Positions 24,956-35,222 of a DNA stretch of 60,000 bases are shown here, piece by piece. This DNA is from Prorocentrum cordatum. Its lineage: Eukaryota; Sar; Dinophyceae; Prorocentrales; Prorocentraceae. The position numbers and the translations under genes were made by a program. The stretch spans positions 373,698-433,697 of the forward strand of contig CAUYUJ010003058.1 in assembly GCA_963575745.1 (NCBI GenBank), given 5' to 3'. The notes beneath the pieces were generated by a model that made no database searches, was not told where the DNA came from, and was given only the letters and a program-made list of their open reading frames with translations. Position 1 is the stretch's first letter; each line of letters opens with the position of its first letter.

Positions 24956-25241
24956 CTTAGCCAACTTCCACAGGTACCACACTGAAGGAACTCGTCGGCG
25001 GGTCGGCTGCGGCCTGGGGGTCGCCCATGAAGTCGGCACTCCAGGCGCCGCCTTGGTCATCGGCGGTGTTGCCATACCCGTCGGCGTTGGTGACGGCGTC
25101 AGCCCAAAAGGTGAAACTAAACTAGTCGGCGTAGGTGGGTAGCTCGGTAGTACCCAGGACGAGTTCCCGGTAGAGAAAGGTGATGGCGGTGGCGTACTCG
25201 ATCTGGCCGTTGGTATCGTCTCTGGTGTCGCCCATGACCCG

Positions 25242-26190
25242 TCAGCCAGGCGTCTGGAGCCCTTCGGCGCCCTGCAACGCCCGTAGCGCACACCAGGCCC
25301 AGCGTTGGCCGGCCCAATCGAAAGCTGGACCCCACCCAGCCGCCTTGAGCCCCACGGCTATGTGGGCGGCCTGGACCATGTCGATATATACTCGAAGGGA
25401 ACTGCCCACCTTCCAACGGCCTGTTTCTCGAATCTACTCGAAGGACATACCCCGCGCCCTGGCCTCTGAAGCGAAACCTGCTCGGGCACTGTGGGGGGTC
25501 CATCCCATTGGTAGGTTACACTCCGACTGGATGCGAGCGAGCAACTTGCGGTACTTCTCGAGGGTGTAGGGGAACATGCGGCCCCCTGGGGGCGCGTGGG
25601 CCTTCAGGGTCCTCAGCGTTCGACTGGGGGCGCTTCGCTTTGGTGTTCGCCTTGATACCCAAGCCTACTATCAGGGGCCCTCGACCTCGACCGTACCCAG
25701 ACTCCTCAGGGAAGACGAGATCGGACGTGACGATCCCCAGCATCTCGCTGGGCCGCATCCCCACTTTTCCTTGCAACATGAGGCCGATGGCCAGGCGAGG
25801 CTCTCCGAGTGCGCTGAGCCGCACGCTGGCGAAAGCCTGGGCGGTGCTCACCATCGGCACTGTGTGCTTGGTCTGGTGCTCTAACTCCCAGCCACGCAGG
25901 GCGGCGTGGCATCTGCAAAGGCGGCCCTTCAGCCGCGGAAACTTGAATTCGATAGCGGCGAGCAGGGAGGTGAAATGACTCTTGAGCAAGTCCACTGAGG
26001 CCTTGTACTCCATGATCGTGTCGCCCCACTCGTCAGGGCTCCAGGGGGGGGGCCCCCTCGGCCACGCACCACTGGTAAAACTCCGCTGCTCGCTTGCGAT
26101 AGGTTAGCAATGTCTCGGGCTGCGCACGGCCCTCCAGGTGCTCGTCGTCTGGCACCCTCGGGCTCGAAAAAGTCAGTTCTGGATGATGCG
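25242..26190 (-). CDS. tyrosine recombinase (integrase) of element 1, frame-broken
   Basis: This enzyme would insert the circular DNA copy by Cre/XerD-type strand exchange. The N-terminal core-binding region has the usual SAM-like start (QPETLLTYRKRAAEFYQWC). Catalytic Arg I lies in GMRPSEML (codon at 25755-25753), followed at normal distance by HSAR (His 25493-25491, Arg 25484-25482). After GRW comes SLRVYID with the candidate nucleophile Tyr at 25388-25386, about 31 residues after the HxxR Arg, as usual. The frame shifts at a G9 run (26044-26052) and near a G5 run (25626-25630). A single TAG (25436-25434) interrupts between HxxR and the Tyr. The ORF ends at TGA 25244-25242. Every recognised catalytic box is present, so the breaks may be recent or technical. 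Confidence 0.8.
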
Positions 26191-29100
26191 CACGCTGCGC
26201 GCGTCCACTCTCGGCGCCGGGGCGTTGTGCCCCTCTGAATCCTGACCACATCCTCTCATGCGTGAGAGGCCATCCGCGGGCATCCTCTCGGTCTCCACCC
26301 AGGGGAGGTGCATCCTGATCTCCGTGGCGCTCGACAACGCGCACCTCCGCCTGAGTAAGTAGTTCACGGGGCCGGCGGCCGATCGGCCTTTGGCCGCAGC
26401 GCCCGCGAAAGCCATGTTGTCCTCGAGGCTGAGGACCTTCGAGCGGTGAGCCTCTGGCAGCAGCGCCAGACGCGACAGGACCTTCAGCGCGGCCCGCCCT
26501 TCCCCCAGCACGATGTGGTCAGGCGCCTTCCAGCGTCCAGACTCGACCGGGATCCAGGAGGCCTCTCCGTCGATCCAACCCCTCTCAACTGAGCTCACTG
26601 GCAGGAAAGGCTGTAGCGTCTCAGGGCCGCGCTCCAGCACCTTCTGCAGCTGTCCTGGCTTGGCGACGGCCACGCCAGGGCGGGTACCAGCGTTCCACAG
26701 CTCCTCTATCTACGATCTTCGAGTTCGCCGCAGCCACGACGACGCCGCAGCCGCCCGCGTCGAAGTCCTGCGCGCCCTCGGCGTCCGAGGCGAAGACCAT
26801 CGGCAGCAGCGGGGCCCCCAGGTCAGTGTAGAGCCCCATGATGCCCCGTCGCATGGCCACGGCCTCGCGACGGGCCGACGGCCACCACCGTGTCCAGCGC
26901 GGGCCCTCCTGGCGCGCGAACTGGAACAGGTGCTGAGGCGCCGACAGCCAGTGCCTGGCCAGCAGCGCCGCCCAGATCCAGACCCCGATGACCGACGCCA
27001 GGTGGTCCAGGTGCACCCAGTCCCGGCTCGTGAGCAGCAGCAGCGCCTCGTACATGAGCGCCGCCTTGCGCTTCGGGACCCGCACTCGTGCGGGGCTGGA
27101 CTCCACCTCGTAGCCCACGATGCGATCCACCATGCCGTGCTCCCTCCGATCCTTCACAACGAAGCCCACGTCCTCCAGCGCGTCCGCCACCTGGTGGACC
27201 AGCTTGTTGACCTTCTTCTCGCCTGACTGCTGGGACCCGCCGTCCGCTGCGATCAGGCCGTCGTCGATATGGAGGTAGAAGCTCGTGTCCCTCGCGCCCA
27301 GCACTGCCCCGCGGCCTCGCGAGGACGTCTCGTTCAAGAAATGAAAGGCGCCGAGGTCCAAGGGCCCCGAATAGCGCGTGATCCTCTGACACTTCACTCC
27401 GTCTCGTACGTGTCCTGTTGGCCCGCCGCCGGTCTGCGCCATCTCCGACAGCGTGGCCACTATGCCCTCTGCTATCCACTTGCACAGTCGAGGTGGGTAA
27501 GTGGCCAGCTTGGTCGTCCGAAAGTTCCCGTTAACCTTACCGTAGCTCAGCTCGTGTGTGTGGGCGCCGTCGCACCGTAGTGCTTCGGTGGCCGCCAGTC
27601 GTGCCGTACCTGTGACCCTCGTGGGCTTCTGCGAGGGCCCTCCCATCATGCATTGGTCAAAGATGATGTGCCGCGCTCCCGTCCTGGACTCCAAATCCTT
27701 CAAGATCTCGGCGTCGAAGATGGACGGATGCGGGCCCTCCCCAGGATCGTCTGGGCGCTCGAGGGCCCAGGCTCCCCCGCGGTCCCCCACCCCGCCGCAC
27801 AGCGCCAGGTGGTTGACCATCAGGCGGTTGCCCTCGTCCAGCCGCTCCACCTCAGAAGGCCGTAGTCTCTCGCGGGGTAGCCCCCATGCGTACTTCCCTC
27901 GGCGGCGCAAGGGTCGCGGTCCTCCAGGCCTGAACCTCGCACGGCCCCAGGTCGAGCAGGGGGGGCCGCCCAGGATCACGTCCACCAGGCCCTCGGACAC
28001 CAAGGACCAGAGCAGCTCGAAGGCGTCGACGCGCCCGAGGTCCCACCGCGAGTCCTCGGCCAGGTCCACCGAGATCATGAGCACCTTCAGCTCCAGGTCG
28101 GTCATCATCGCCTCGACGTAGTGCTGCACGTCCTGCTCCCTCCGGGCCCCCGCGAACAGGTGCATGACCACGAAGACACGGGTCTCCTGACGCCGTGCGT
28201 GGCGTACTGCCTCGCACCAGCTCGCCACGGAAAACCCGCTCGGGGGGGGGGGGCCATCTCGTCGAAGTCGTTGGCGCTCGGCCCAGTCGTCATCCTTCTG
28301 CATCTGGTATCCGGCCTGCCACGCCAGAGTGTGATCCTGCTGCGAGTCCACCAAGCTGCGCCTCAGCGTCATGGAGCATATCCTCGAATTGATGGACATC
28401 AGGATGTGCACGCTGCGGGAGCTGCCCATGACTAAACGGCGCCACGTCGGATAGACCCAACTCTCAGGATTCAAAAAGTCTCGCTGGCTGGGCGACAGAC
28501 GCCACCAGATGGCGGACGCCCTCACGGGCGGCACGCACAGCCAGCCCCACATCCAGCTCGGAACCTCGACGAAAGAGAAGGCGTTGCTCTCGTCGAACGC
28601 CGCGGCCGCCCAGTCGTCCGACGGGACGTGCAGGCTGGCCAACGCACCTCCTCCGTGTAGTCCGTGTTCGGCTCGACCTCTCACGTCCTGAAACATATAG
28701 TTTGCCGCCACCATCATGATGATCTTACGCTGCCGCCCACTGGTCTTCTTGCCCACCGTGCTGAAGCCCGCGATGGCCTTCACCTCCTGCGGGCCGCCGA
28801 AGTGCCACAGGTTGGGCGGCATGTCCGGGCGGCTGAAATACTTCTCGTACTCCTCCTGAGTTCCTCCAACGAAGCCGAACTTGGCCTGCAGCTCCTCGAA
28901 GATCACGCGGCTGCGCAACTCCGTCGGGGCCACCACAAGCCCCTCGTCGCTGTAGTACCTGGCCTCCTCCGGCTCGAGCGCCTCGAGCATGTTCACACTC
29001 TTCACTACTTGCGGCTCATCAATGTCCTCCGCTCTCAGGGCCTCATGGGTCGACAGGCGGGTAGGCCGACCATAGCCCACCTCCTCCACACGAGCTAGCT

Positions 29101-29530
29101 CCAGCACCGCGGGGACGCCTGTCAGACCGCAGTCCCGGCGCGCCTCTGCCAGCCGTTTAGCTTCTCGTAGAGCTACCCTATGCACCTGGCCGTGCAGCCC
29201 CCGCATGTTCTCCGACAAGCTCTCCTTACGGCGGGGGCGAGTGAGGTCCGTGCACGAGCCCGTGTCCATAGAGTTGATCCCTTGCACGAACTCGTTGGCG
29301 AGAGCCCACAGGGCGAGCTTCCGCTTGAATCGATGTCGAAGTCGACTAGATCGGCTCGTCATCTGGGTCGGGCGATCCACCAGCGTGATGGGAAAGAACG
29401 CCTCTTGTCCTGGCTGAGCCGAGATCACCTGCTGCAGCGAGGGGTGCAGATCGTCACGCACTCTAGGCACCCACTGCGCTGGCGGGCCCCGCGCCCCGAC
29501 GGCAGGCTCGTCGGGGCGCGCCGCGAGCCC
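26173..29530 (-). CDS. pol: reverse transcriptase with inserted methyltransferase-like domain, and RNase H
   Basis: A 949-codon frame (from the ATG at 29470; the frame is open back to the TAG at 29531) continues after a frameshift near 26700 for 166 more codons. Numbered from that ATG, RT palm motif A is FDESNAF (292-298), motif B is RLVMGSSRSVHILM (345-358) and motif C is LHIDD (733-737). Between B and C lies about 240 residues resembling a C5-cytosine methyltransferase: HLFAGARR (motif I-like, 437-444), VDVILGGPPCSTW (motif IV, candidate catalytic Cys505) and LERPDDPG (near 570). RNase H starts with FASDAEG (Asp896). It continues in the next frame with GEGRAAL, SLEDNMAF and PADGLSR, giving Glu and two Asp as in RNase H. 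RT and RNase H copy the element RNA; the methylase-like role is inferred from motifs. Confidence 0.8.
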
Positions 29531-31060
29531 CTATTCATGCTTGGAGTCGGCGGCCTTGCCGCCACGGCCTCCACCTCGACCACCTCCACGACCGTCGCCT
29601 CGACCTCCGCCCTTGTCGTTCTTGCGCCTGTGGCGCGCCTCAGCCTCGACTCTCTCCCTGCGCTGGTGCTCGATCTTCGAGTGCATCGTCGCCGAGGCCA
29701 CCATCCACGTCGGGGCCACGTCGGCCGAGCCGCCAGGCGGTGCGATGCCCAACATGTGCTGGGCGCCGACTCGGTCGCCGCTCCGCTGCTCGTACACGTG
29801 TGCCTCGAGGCGGCGGAGGCCGATCTCCATCATGTCGTCCTTGGCTAGCACCTGCATGATCTCCAGGTCGCTGCTGCAGTCGCGGAGGCGGAAGTCAACC
29901 GACGTGGCCAGAGTCCACAGGTCGACCCACACTGGACTGGTCCGGCTCCCCTGGTAGCGCTGGGCGATCCAGTCACGTGCGCTCGTCGACCCCTCGCCCC
30001 GCATCGCCCTGTAGATCTCGGGGGCAGCACGCTGGAGGTCCGCTGGCAACGAGGAGCCCCATCGCGTCTCCTCTGAGCCTCCCGCCGCGGCGGCCAGGCC
30101 CTGGCTGGGGGTGGACTGCCAGATGCCCGCGCCAGCAGTCAGCGCGGCCTCCGACGCGAGGCGGTCCAGCGCGGCCCCGAGCTCCTCATGGCGGGGGGCC
30201 GTCACCGTCTGCTCGCCCACGTAGCCGAACCCCGTCAGGAAACGCTTCACCTCGGGCACCAACTGCCCGCTCGAGTCCATCGCGTAGATGTTGGACCAGA
30301 AGCGTCGACCCCACATGTAGTCTTGGCCCCTGGCGTTCGCGAGCGCCGTCAGGAGCTCCTTCACCTGCTTGGCCTGCTGCCGGACCTTGCTGTCCAGCTC
30401 GGGCGGCCTGTGCTGAGGGACGCGTGGCGGGCTGCCCGTCGCGGCTGCGGCGCCAGCGCCCGTGGCGACCGGGGCGGCTATGCCAGCCCACGCGCCCAGC
30501 GCGTCCAGGCTCGAGGCGCCCGCAGGCGCATGGGTGGCCTGACCCGCTGGAGGACCGATGGGTCCTGTGGCTGGCCCCGCCATCGTCGCGCCCGGCACCT
30601 GCGGGATCCCCGGCGGCGGCGCTCCCACGTCGGCCCACCCGTGCATGACCTCGTCGGGCGGGCCGCCGCCAGGGAAACCTCCCCCTGGCATGCCCATCGC
30701 TCCCGACAGGGCCAGCTGCTGCATCTGGGCCGTGAGGGAGGCCATCTGCGCCTTCGTCGCCTCCTGGTCGCAGTAGAGCCACCACGCCTGGCGCGCGACC
30801 CGCGCCGTGGCGAGGAGGCCCACCAGCCCGCAGACGGTGGGGCCCGTCAGGCGGGCGCGTCCCGTCGAGCCCAGCTGGGCGGCCAGGGCTCCTCCTCCGC
30901 CCGCCAGGGCTAGGAGTCCCCACGCCGCCGCGAGCCACCAGCTGCCTAGGCTCGCGTCGGCGGCGGGGCCCTCTGGGGCGGGCGGCGGCGGCTCGCCTCC
31001 TGGGGCGGCGTCCAGCCCTGGCGGCACGGCCGCCGCTGCCGAGTCGCCCCCCAGCGTCAT
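29531..31060 (-). CDS. gag-like protein of element 1
   Basis: The frame opens at an ATG inside repeat A1 (31234), but I prefer the ATG at 31060-31058 (MTLGGDSAAAA), which lies outside the repeat; this gives 509 residues. It has an Ala/Pro/Gly-rich N-terminus, two hydrophobic segments (about 98-120 and 130-148 counted from 31234), a helical middle (DSKVRQQAKQVKELLTALAN), a globular region with WVDLWTLATSVDFRL, and a basic Gly/Arg-rich tail (GGGRGDGRGGGRGGGRGG) suited to nucleic-acid binding. There is no zinc knuckle. It ends with TAG at 29533-29531, and the same frame then runs straight into pol. Position first in the element plus the RGG-type tail support a gag role. The membrane-like segments are unusual for gag. 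Confidence 0.6.
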   Translation of the reverse strand: MTLGGDSAAAAVPPGLDAAPGGEPPPPAPEGPAADASLGSWWLAAAWGLLALAGGGGALAAQLGSTGRARLTGPTVCGLVGLLATARVARQAWWLYCDQEATKAQMASLTAQMQQLALSGAMGMPGGGFPGGGPPDEVMHGWADVGAPPPGIPQVPGATMAGPATGPIGPPAGQATHAPAGASSLDALGAWAGIAAPVATGAGAAAATGSPPRVPQHRPPELDSKVRQQAKQVKELLTALANARGQDYMWGRRFWSNIYAMDSSGQLVPEVKRFLTGFGYVGEQTVTAPRHEELGAALDRLASEAALTAGAGIWQSTPSQGLAAAAGGSEETRWGSSLPADLQRAAPEIYRAMRGEGSTSARDWIAQRYQGSRTSPVWVDLWTLATSVDFRLRDCSSDLEIMQVLAKDDMMEIGLRRLEAHVYEQRSGDRVGAQHMLGIAPPGGSADVAPTWMVASATMHSKIEHQRRERVEAEARHRRKNDKGGGRGDGRGGGRGGGRGGKAADSKHE

Positions 31061-31164
31061 GGCGGGCACGTCTGGTGGAACACAGCGGCACCCCTCGGGT
31101 GCCGCGGAGAGACCTGCAAGAGGGTGCCCGCGGAGGCACCTCGAAACTCTGATCAGTGAGTCAT

Positions 31165-31299
31165 GGTGCCTTGAACTTGAAACGGTTTCGGGCGCAGGCA
31201 AGACCTGTAGACAACGTCCGAAACAGCAAGACATATCCCACCCTATGGCCCCTTCGCTAACCTATCTGAAAATCAACGTTCACAAACTCACTCACCCAT
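31165..31299 (-). repeat. split direct repeat A1 (5' end of element 1)
   Basis: 135 bp matching A2 with three substitutions. Homology ends at CACTCACCCA; beyond it the sequence becomes TA-rich flank. Confidence 0.9.
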
Positions 31300-31354
31300 A
31301 CACATTTACTTGACTATGTGTATATCTGTGCATATATATACATATATAGATATG

Positions 31355-31405
<51 letters not shown>
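31300..31405. repeat. TA-rich microsatellite, right flank of element 1
   Basis: TATATA/TGTATA DNA with a long pure TA run at about 31355-31400. It resembles the tract at 22970-23056 on the other side of the element. Confidence 0.9.
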
Positions 31406-31409
<4 letters not shown>

Positions 31410-31419
31410 CCCCGTGTAC

Positions 31420-32930
31420 GAGGCCCGGGCGCCCGGGGCCCAAGGCCCGGGAGGGCATGGGAGGGAGGGGGGTTTCCCAGACCGCTCCCAGAGCTCCCCG
31501 GAGCGGCCCTGGAACTCCCAGACTGCCCCAGAAAGCTTCCAGAAGCCCTCGGGGACTTCGACAAGCCCACCCAAGGCAGCCCAGATGGCCCCAACGTGGC
31601 CCAAGATGGGTTCGAGACCGCAAATACACAGCCGAAGAGGCCTCCAAGAAGCTTCCAGAGAGCTCAGAGAAGCATTCCGAGAGAGCCCGAAGAGGCCCTA
31701 ATCATTGAGGTTCGTTTGTTTTTTTAATGTGTTTCGGTTTCTCGCCCTTCCGACAGGACGGCCGACGACGCCCCCAAGACCGCTCCAAACCGCCGAAGAG
31801 GCCCCCAAAAGAGTCCCGAGACGGCCCCAGGAAGTTTGAAAATTGCCCAGGAGAAGCCCCACATGGCCCAAGAGAGCCCCAGGACAGGCCCAAGCTGAGC
31901 CACAGAGCGCGAGTGGGAGGCGCCAAGGCGCTCCAAGACGGTCCTGACGACCCCAACGTGGCCTCTGATGAGCCCAAATACACAGCCCAAGAGGCCTCCA
32001 AGAGGCCTCAAGAGAGCTCCGAGAAGCATTCCGAGAGAGCCCGAAGAGGCCCTAATCATTGAGGTTCGTTTGTTTTTTCAATGTTTTTCGGTTTCTCGCG
32101 TTTTCGACCTTCCGACAGGACGGCCGACGACGCCCCCAAGACCGCCGAAGAGGCCCCCAGAAGAGTCCCGAGACGGCCCCAGGGAGTTCGAAAATTGCCC
32201 AAGAGGAGCCCCACATGGCCCAAGAGAGCCCCAGGACTGGCCCAAGCTGGGCCACAGACCGCGAGCGGGGGGGGTCCCAGGTGCTTGAAGATGGCCCTGA
32301 CGGCCCCAACGCGGCCCCAGATGGGCCCAACACGACCAATGCACAGCCCAAGAGCTCTCCAAGAGGCCCCAAGAGAGCTCCGACGTGCGTCGCGAGAGAG
32401 CCCGAAGAGGCCCATACCCTTCATTTCCAATCATGGTGTTTCAAATGTGTTTCGCTTTCTCGCGTTCTCGAGCTTCCAACGCTCGAAGACGGTCGAAGAC
32501 GCCCCGATGACCCTAGACCGCCGAGGATGCCCCAACACGAGCCCCAAGGCGGCCCAGGAGAGCCTGAAGCTTGCCCAAGAGCAGCCCAAGACTGCTCAAG
32601 AGAGCCCAAGAGAGCTCCGAACGACGTCGCGATAGAGCCCAAAGATGCCCAAATCATATTGGTTTGCTTTGGTTTGTTCTATGTGTTGCGCTGTCTCGCG
32701 TTCTCGAGCTTCCAATGCTCGAAGACGGCTGCAGACGCCCCCAAGACCGCTCCCGAGACCTCCGAAGAGGCACCCAAAAGAGCCCCAAGATTGCCCCAGG
32801 GATCCCGAAAATAGTCCAGGAGGAGCCCCAGACGGCCCAAGAGTACCCCAGGACAGGCCCAAGCTGGGCCACAGAGCGGGAGCGGGAGGCCCCAGAGCGC
32901 TCCAAGACGGCCCAGATGGCCTGGGCCTCC
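31420..32930. repeat. higher-order repeat, about 355-365 bp units
   Basis: Units consist of many short CCCAAGAGAGCCCC-like modules plus a distinctive AT-richer segment ending TTTCGGTTTCTCGC. That segment recurs at about 31732, 32087 and 32450 (355 and 363 bp apart) and in a shortened form near 32686. The open frames on both strands are translated repeat (Pro/Arg/Lys or Leu/Gly/Trp), not genes. The inverse orientation of the same family occupies 58020-59035. Confidence 0.85.
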
Positions 32931-33316
32931 CCCCTCCGCCCCTCCTTTCCTCCCGCCCCCTCTCCTTGCCTCCATTCCCTCCTCTCTCCTCTTCCTCCCC
33001 TCACCCTTCAGCTTTCGTGCTCCCCCCTCCTCTCCTGAGACGGCCCCGCCAGAGCGCCAGACAGGCCCCGCCAGAGCGAGCGGGGCCTCGCTAGACCCTA
33101 TCATTTCACAAATTGCTTTCCCCTTCCCACCCCTCAAGGGCGGCCCCTGCAGAGCGAGAGCGTTCTGACTACGCGTTTCTTTGTGTCGATGGCATGGGCC
33201 CGAACACGCTGGACATGGCCGTTGTGAGCACAGCGGGGCTTACAGCGGCACCCGTGCCTCATCTGCGACTAGAACCAAAGCGCGCGTAGCGCGCGCGTGG
33301 TTCTAGTATGTTCGTT
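32931..33316. other. pyrimidine-rich spacer with a GC hairpin
   Basis: 32935-33035 is pyrimidine-rich. A strong inverted repeat at 33268-33307 has arms ACTAGAACCA and TGGTTCTAGT, with CGCGCG tracts completing the stem around a TAG loop. No gene is seen. Confidence 0.6.
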
Positions 33317-34130
33317 GACATATATATATATATGTATATATGTGTGTATATATAGTACGCGACGTATGTTCCACCGTCCAGCTTAGAACGCATAGCTTCC
33401 ACAGCCGTAGCTCTCACACCATGGCTTACGCGACATAGTCTACGCCACATTACGCACATTGGTGGTATACCTTACACCATAGGCTTACACAACAAAAGGA
33501 CAGACCACATGTTTGCATTGCAAGCTCTGCGAGTCCATACTCCCCAAGCAGTGCTTTCACTTAGGAGCTCTTACTTCGCTTTCGTAAGGGACTGGTTGGG
33601 TATGCCGAGGTTTCGCCTGATGCTTGCCCGTGGGCGCCTCGTGGGTACCCAGCGATTGGGGGGGTACGCCGAGGTTTCGCCTGGTGCTCGCCGGTGGGCG
33701 GCTCGTGGGCGCCCAGCGCTGGAAGTGCACGCGAGGTTTCGCATGGTGCCGCCCGTGGGCGCCGCGTGGGCGCCCAGCGCTGGGGGGTACGCCGAGGTTT
33801 CGCCTGGTGCTTACCTCGTGGGTACCGCAAAGCTTGCACCGCATTGGCCACACCGGGTAGCTCACACAACATACAATGCACTGCACAGTTCTGACCACAC
33901 AGCACACATGACATATATTACAAATCATATCTCGTACCTTATACCACACAGCTCACACAACACAGCTTACACAACGTAACCGCGTAACTTGCATCGCATA
34001 GTTCGCAGCACGTAGCCCACAGCACGTAGCTCACACAACATGCATTACACAGCATAGTTTGAACCACATATCTCACGCCCCATCTCTCACACCGCATAGC
34101 TTGCGCCGCACAGCTTTCATTTCCACCATG
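33317..34130. repeat. TA tract and degenerate dispersed repeat, copy 2
   Basis: TATATA lies at 33320-33353. 33600-33810 repeats GGTACGCCGAGGTTTCGCCTGGTGC-type units about four times. 33830-34120 is a run of ACACAGCTCACACAACATA-like units. The order matches 22231-22960, making a second copy of the same composite repeat. Confidence 0.6.
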
Positions 34131-35125
34131 CAATCACCTACTGTTTGCGGTCCACGCTGGCTAAGATGTGCGTTTCCAATGCAGACGTTTTCGGTCCTTC
34201 CAAAAAGGCGCTCTCGGTGCAACGTGGGCCTCATTTTCGGATCATCGCTTTGTCGTTCATAATGGCGCTCTCGCCTCAGCGCGGACCACTTTTCTGAATC
34301 CGAGTCTGTCTTCATCGATGTCCTCTCGCTCCTGCCCCTCCTCCGCCTTCCCCTGGTTCTCATTATCCTTCCTCTCATTCCACTTCTGCTCCCGCTGCTG
34401 CTGTTCCTCATCCTCATTACTCGTCCTTCTCAGTTCTCATTCGCCATCTTGTCCCCAACCTCCTCCTCCGATGTACACAGCTCCCCCTTTCTGATTGCGC
34501 AGCCTTTGGGAGATTCCAGGTTCAGGCCCTTGTTGTGTCACCCGTCGGCGGAAACTGAAACATCAGCGCCAAGGGAAGGGATGGCCGGGAGGGGTGGGGT
34601 GTCAGCTATGATGCGAGTGCACCTAGCTTGTCTCCATCCCCCTTCGCTCTCCTCTTCCCTTCTCCTCGACCTCTCTCCCGACGTAGTCCTCATCCCTCTC
34701 GTCCCCAGTCCTCCGCCTCCTCCCCCCGTGCCCCCCCCCCTCACTCCTCCTTCCCCCAGAGCCTGCCAGCCCCACTGCCTGGGGCCGCGGATCCAGTCCT
34801 GGCTGCACTCACGAAGGTCGCCCCCCCCGCTGCGCTTCTTGTCCTTCGTTGCTTGATTCTGTGCTCGCTCTCCCAGCTCCATTGGGCTTCGGAGGGGGAG
34901 GAGTACAGGAGGAGAACCACAAGAGACAACGGCGGCTCTTCCAGGCGTGTTTCAAAACGTATTTGGCTGGTCTTCTGGATATTCCTCGTCGCCATGGCTA
35001 AATCCGCCTCGAAAAACGGTTCAGGATGGATCCCATGAGGGGTCTTGGGACGGATTTGGTTGGATTTGCGCAAGGCGGGAGAGCCAGCATTGTCTTGGTT
35101 TGCCCTCCTCCGAGTTTTGTGAGTA
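34131..35125. other. spacer with repeat fragments, no gene recognised
   Basis: 34160-34310 contains units with GGCGCTCTCGCCTCAGCGC related to the dispersed repeats at 43385-43960 and 44710-45200. 34330-34830 is strongly pyrimidine-biased. The rest shows no coding signal. Confidence 0.55.
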
Positions 35126-35222
35126 AGAGGTGGGGGAGGAGGAGGAGGAGGAGGAGGAGGAGGAGGAGGAGGAGGAGGAGGAAGAGGAGGAGGAGGAGGA
35201 GGAGGAGGAGGAGGAGGAGGAA
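35126..35222. repeat. (GGA)n polypurine tract
   Basis: About 97 bp of nearly pure GGA triplets, a mirror-symmetric polypurine run with triplex potential. It encodes poly-Glu or poly-Arg artefacts. Confidence 0.95.

Larger units (their letters stand above)
23057..31299 (-). mobile_element. tyrosine-recombinase retrotransposon (DIRS/Ngaro-like)
   Basis: An 8.2-kb minus-strand element. Reading along the minus strand: repeat A1 (31299-31165), gag, pol with RT and RNase H, tyrosine recombinase, a membrane-protein ORF, then repeats B1 (24012-23667), A2 (23668-23534) and B2 (23403-23057). A copies are about 98% identical (3 differences in 135) and B copies about 98%, so the insertion is fairly recent. 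Split direct repeats of this A1-genes-B1-A2-B2 layout, with a recombinase instead of a DDE integrase, define Ngaro/PAT/VIPER-type elements within the DIRS order. No target duplication is expected and none is visible. A 130-bp segment (23404-23533) between A2 and B2 has no partner elsewhere in the element. Confidence 0.85.

Noticed and set aside
29471-31234. gag start at the ATG within repeat A1 (MSCCFGRC)
   Set aside because: The first 20 or so codons are repeat sequence also present in A2; the ATG at 31060 begins outside the repeat and is preferred, though the upstream start is not excluded.
31306-33137. Overlapping Pro/Arg-rich and Leu/Gly/Trp-rich ORFs
   Set aside because: They are frames of the higher-order repeat; the same happens at 57730-59160.
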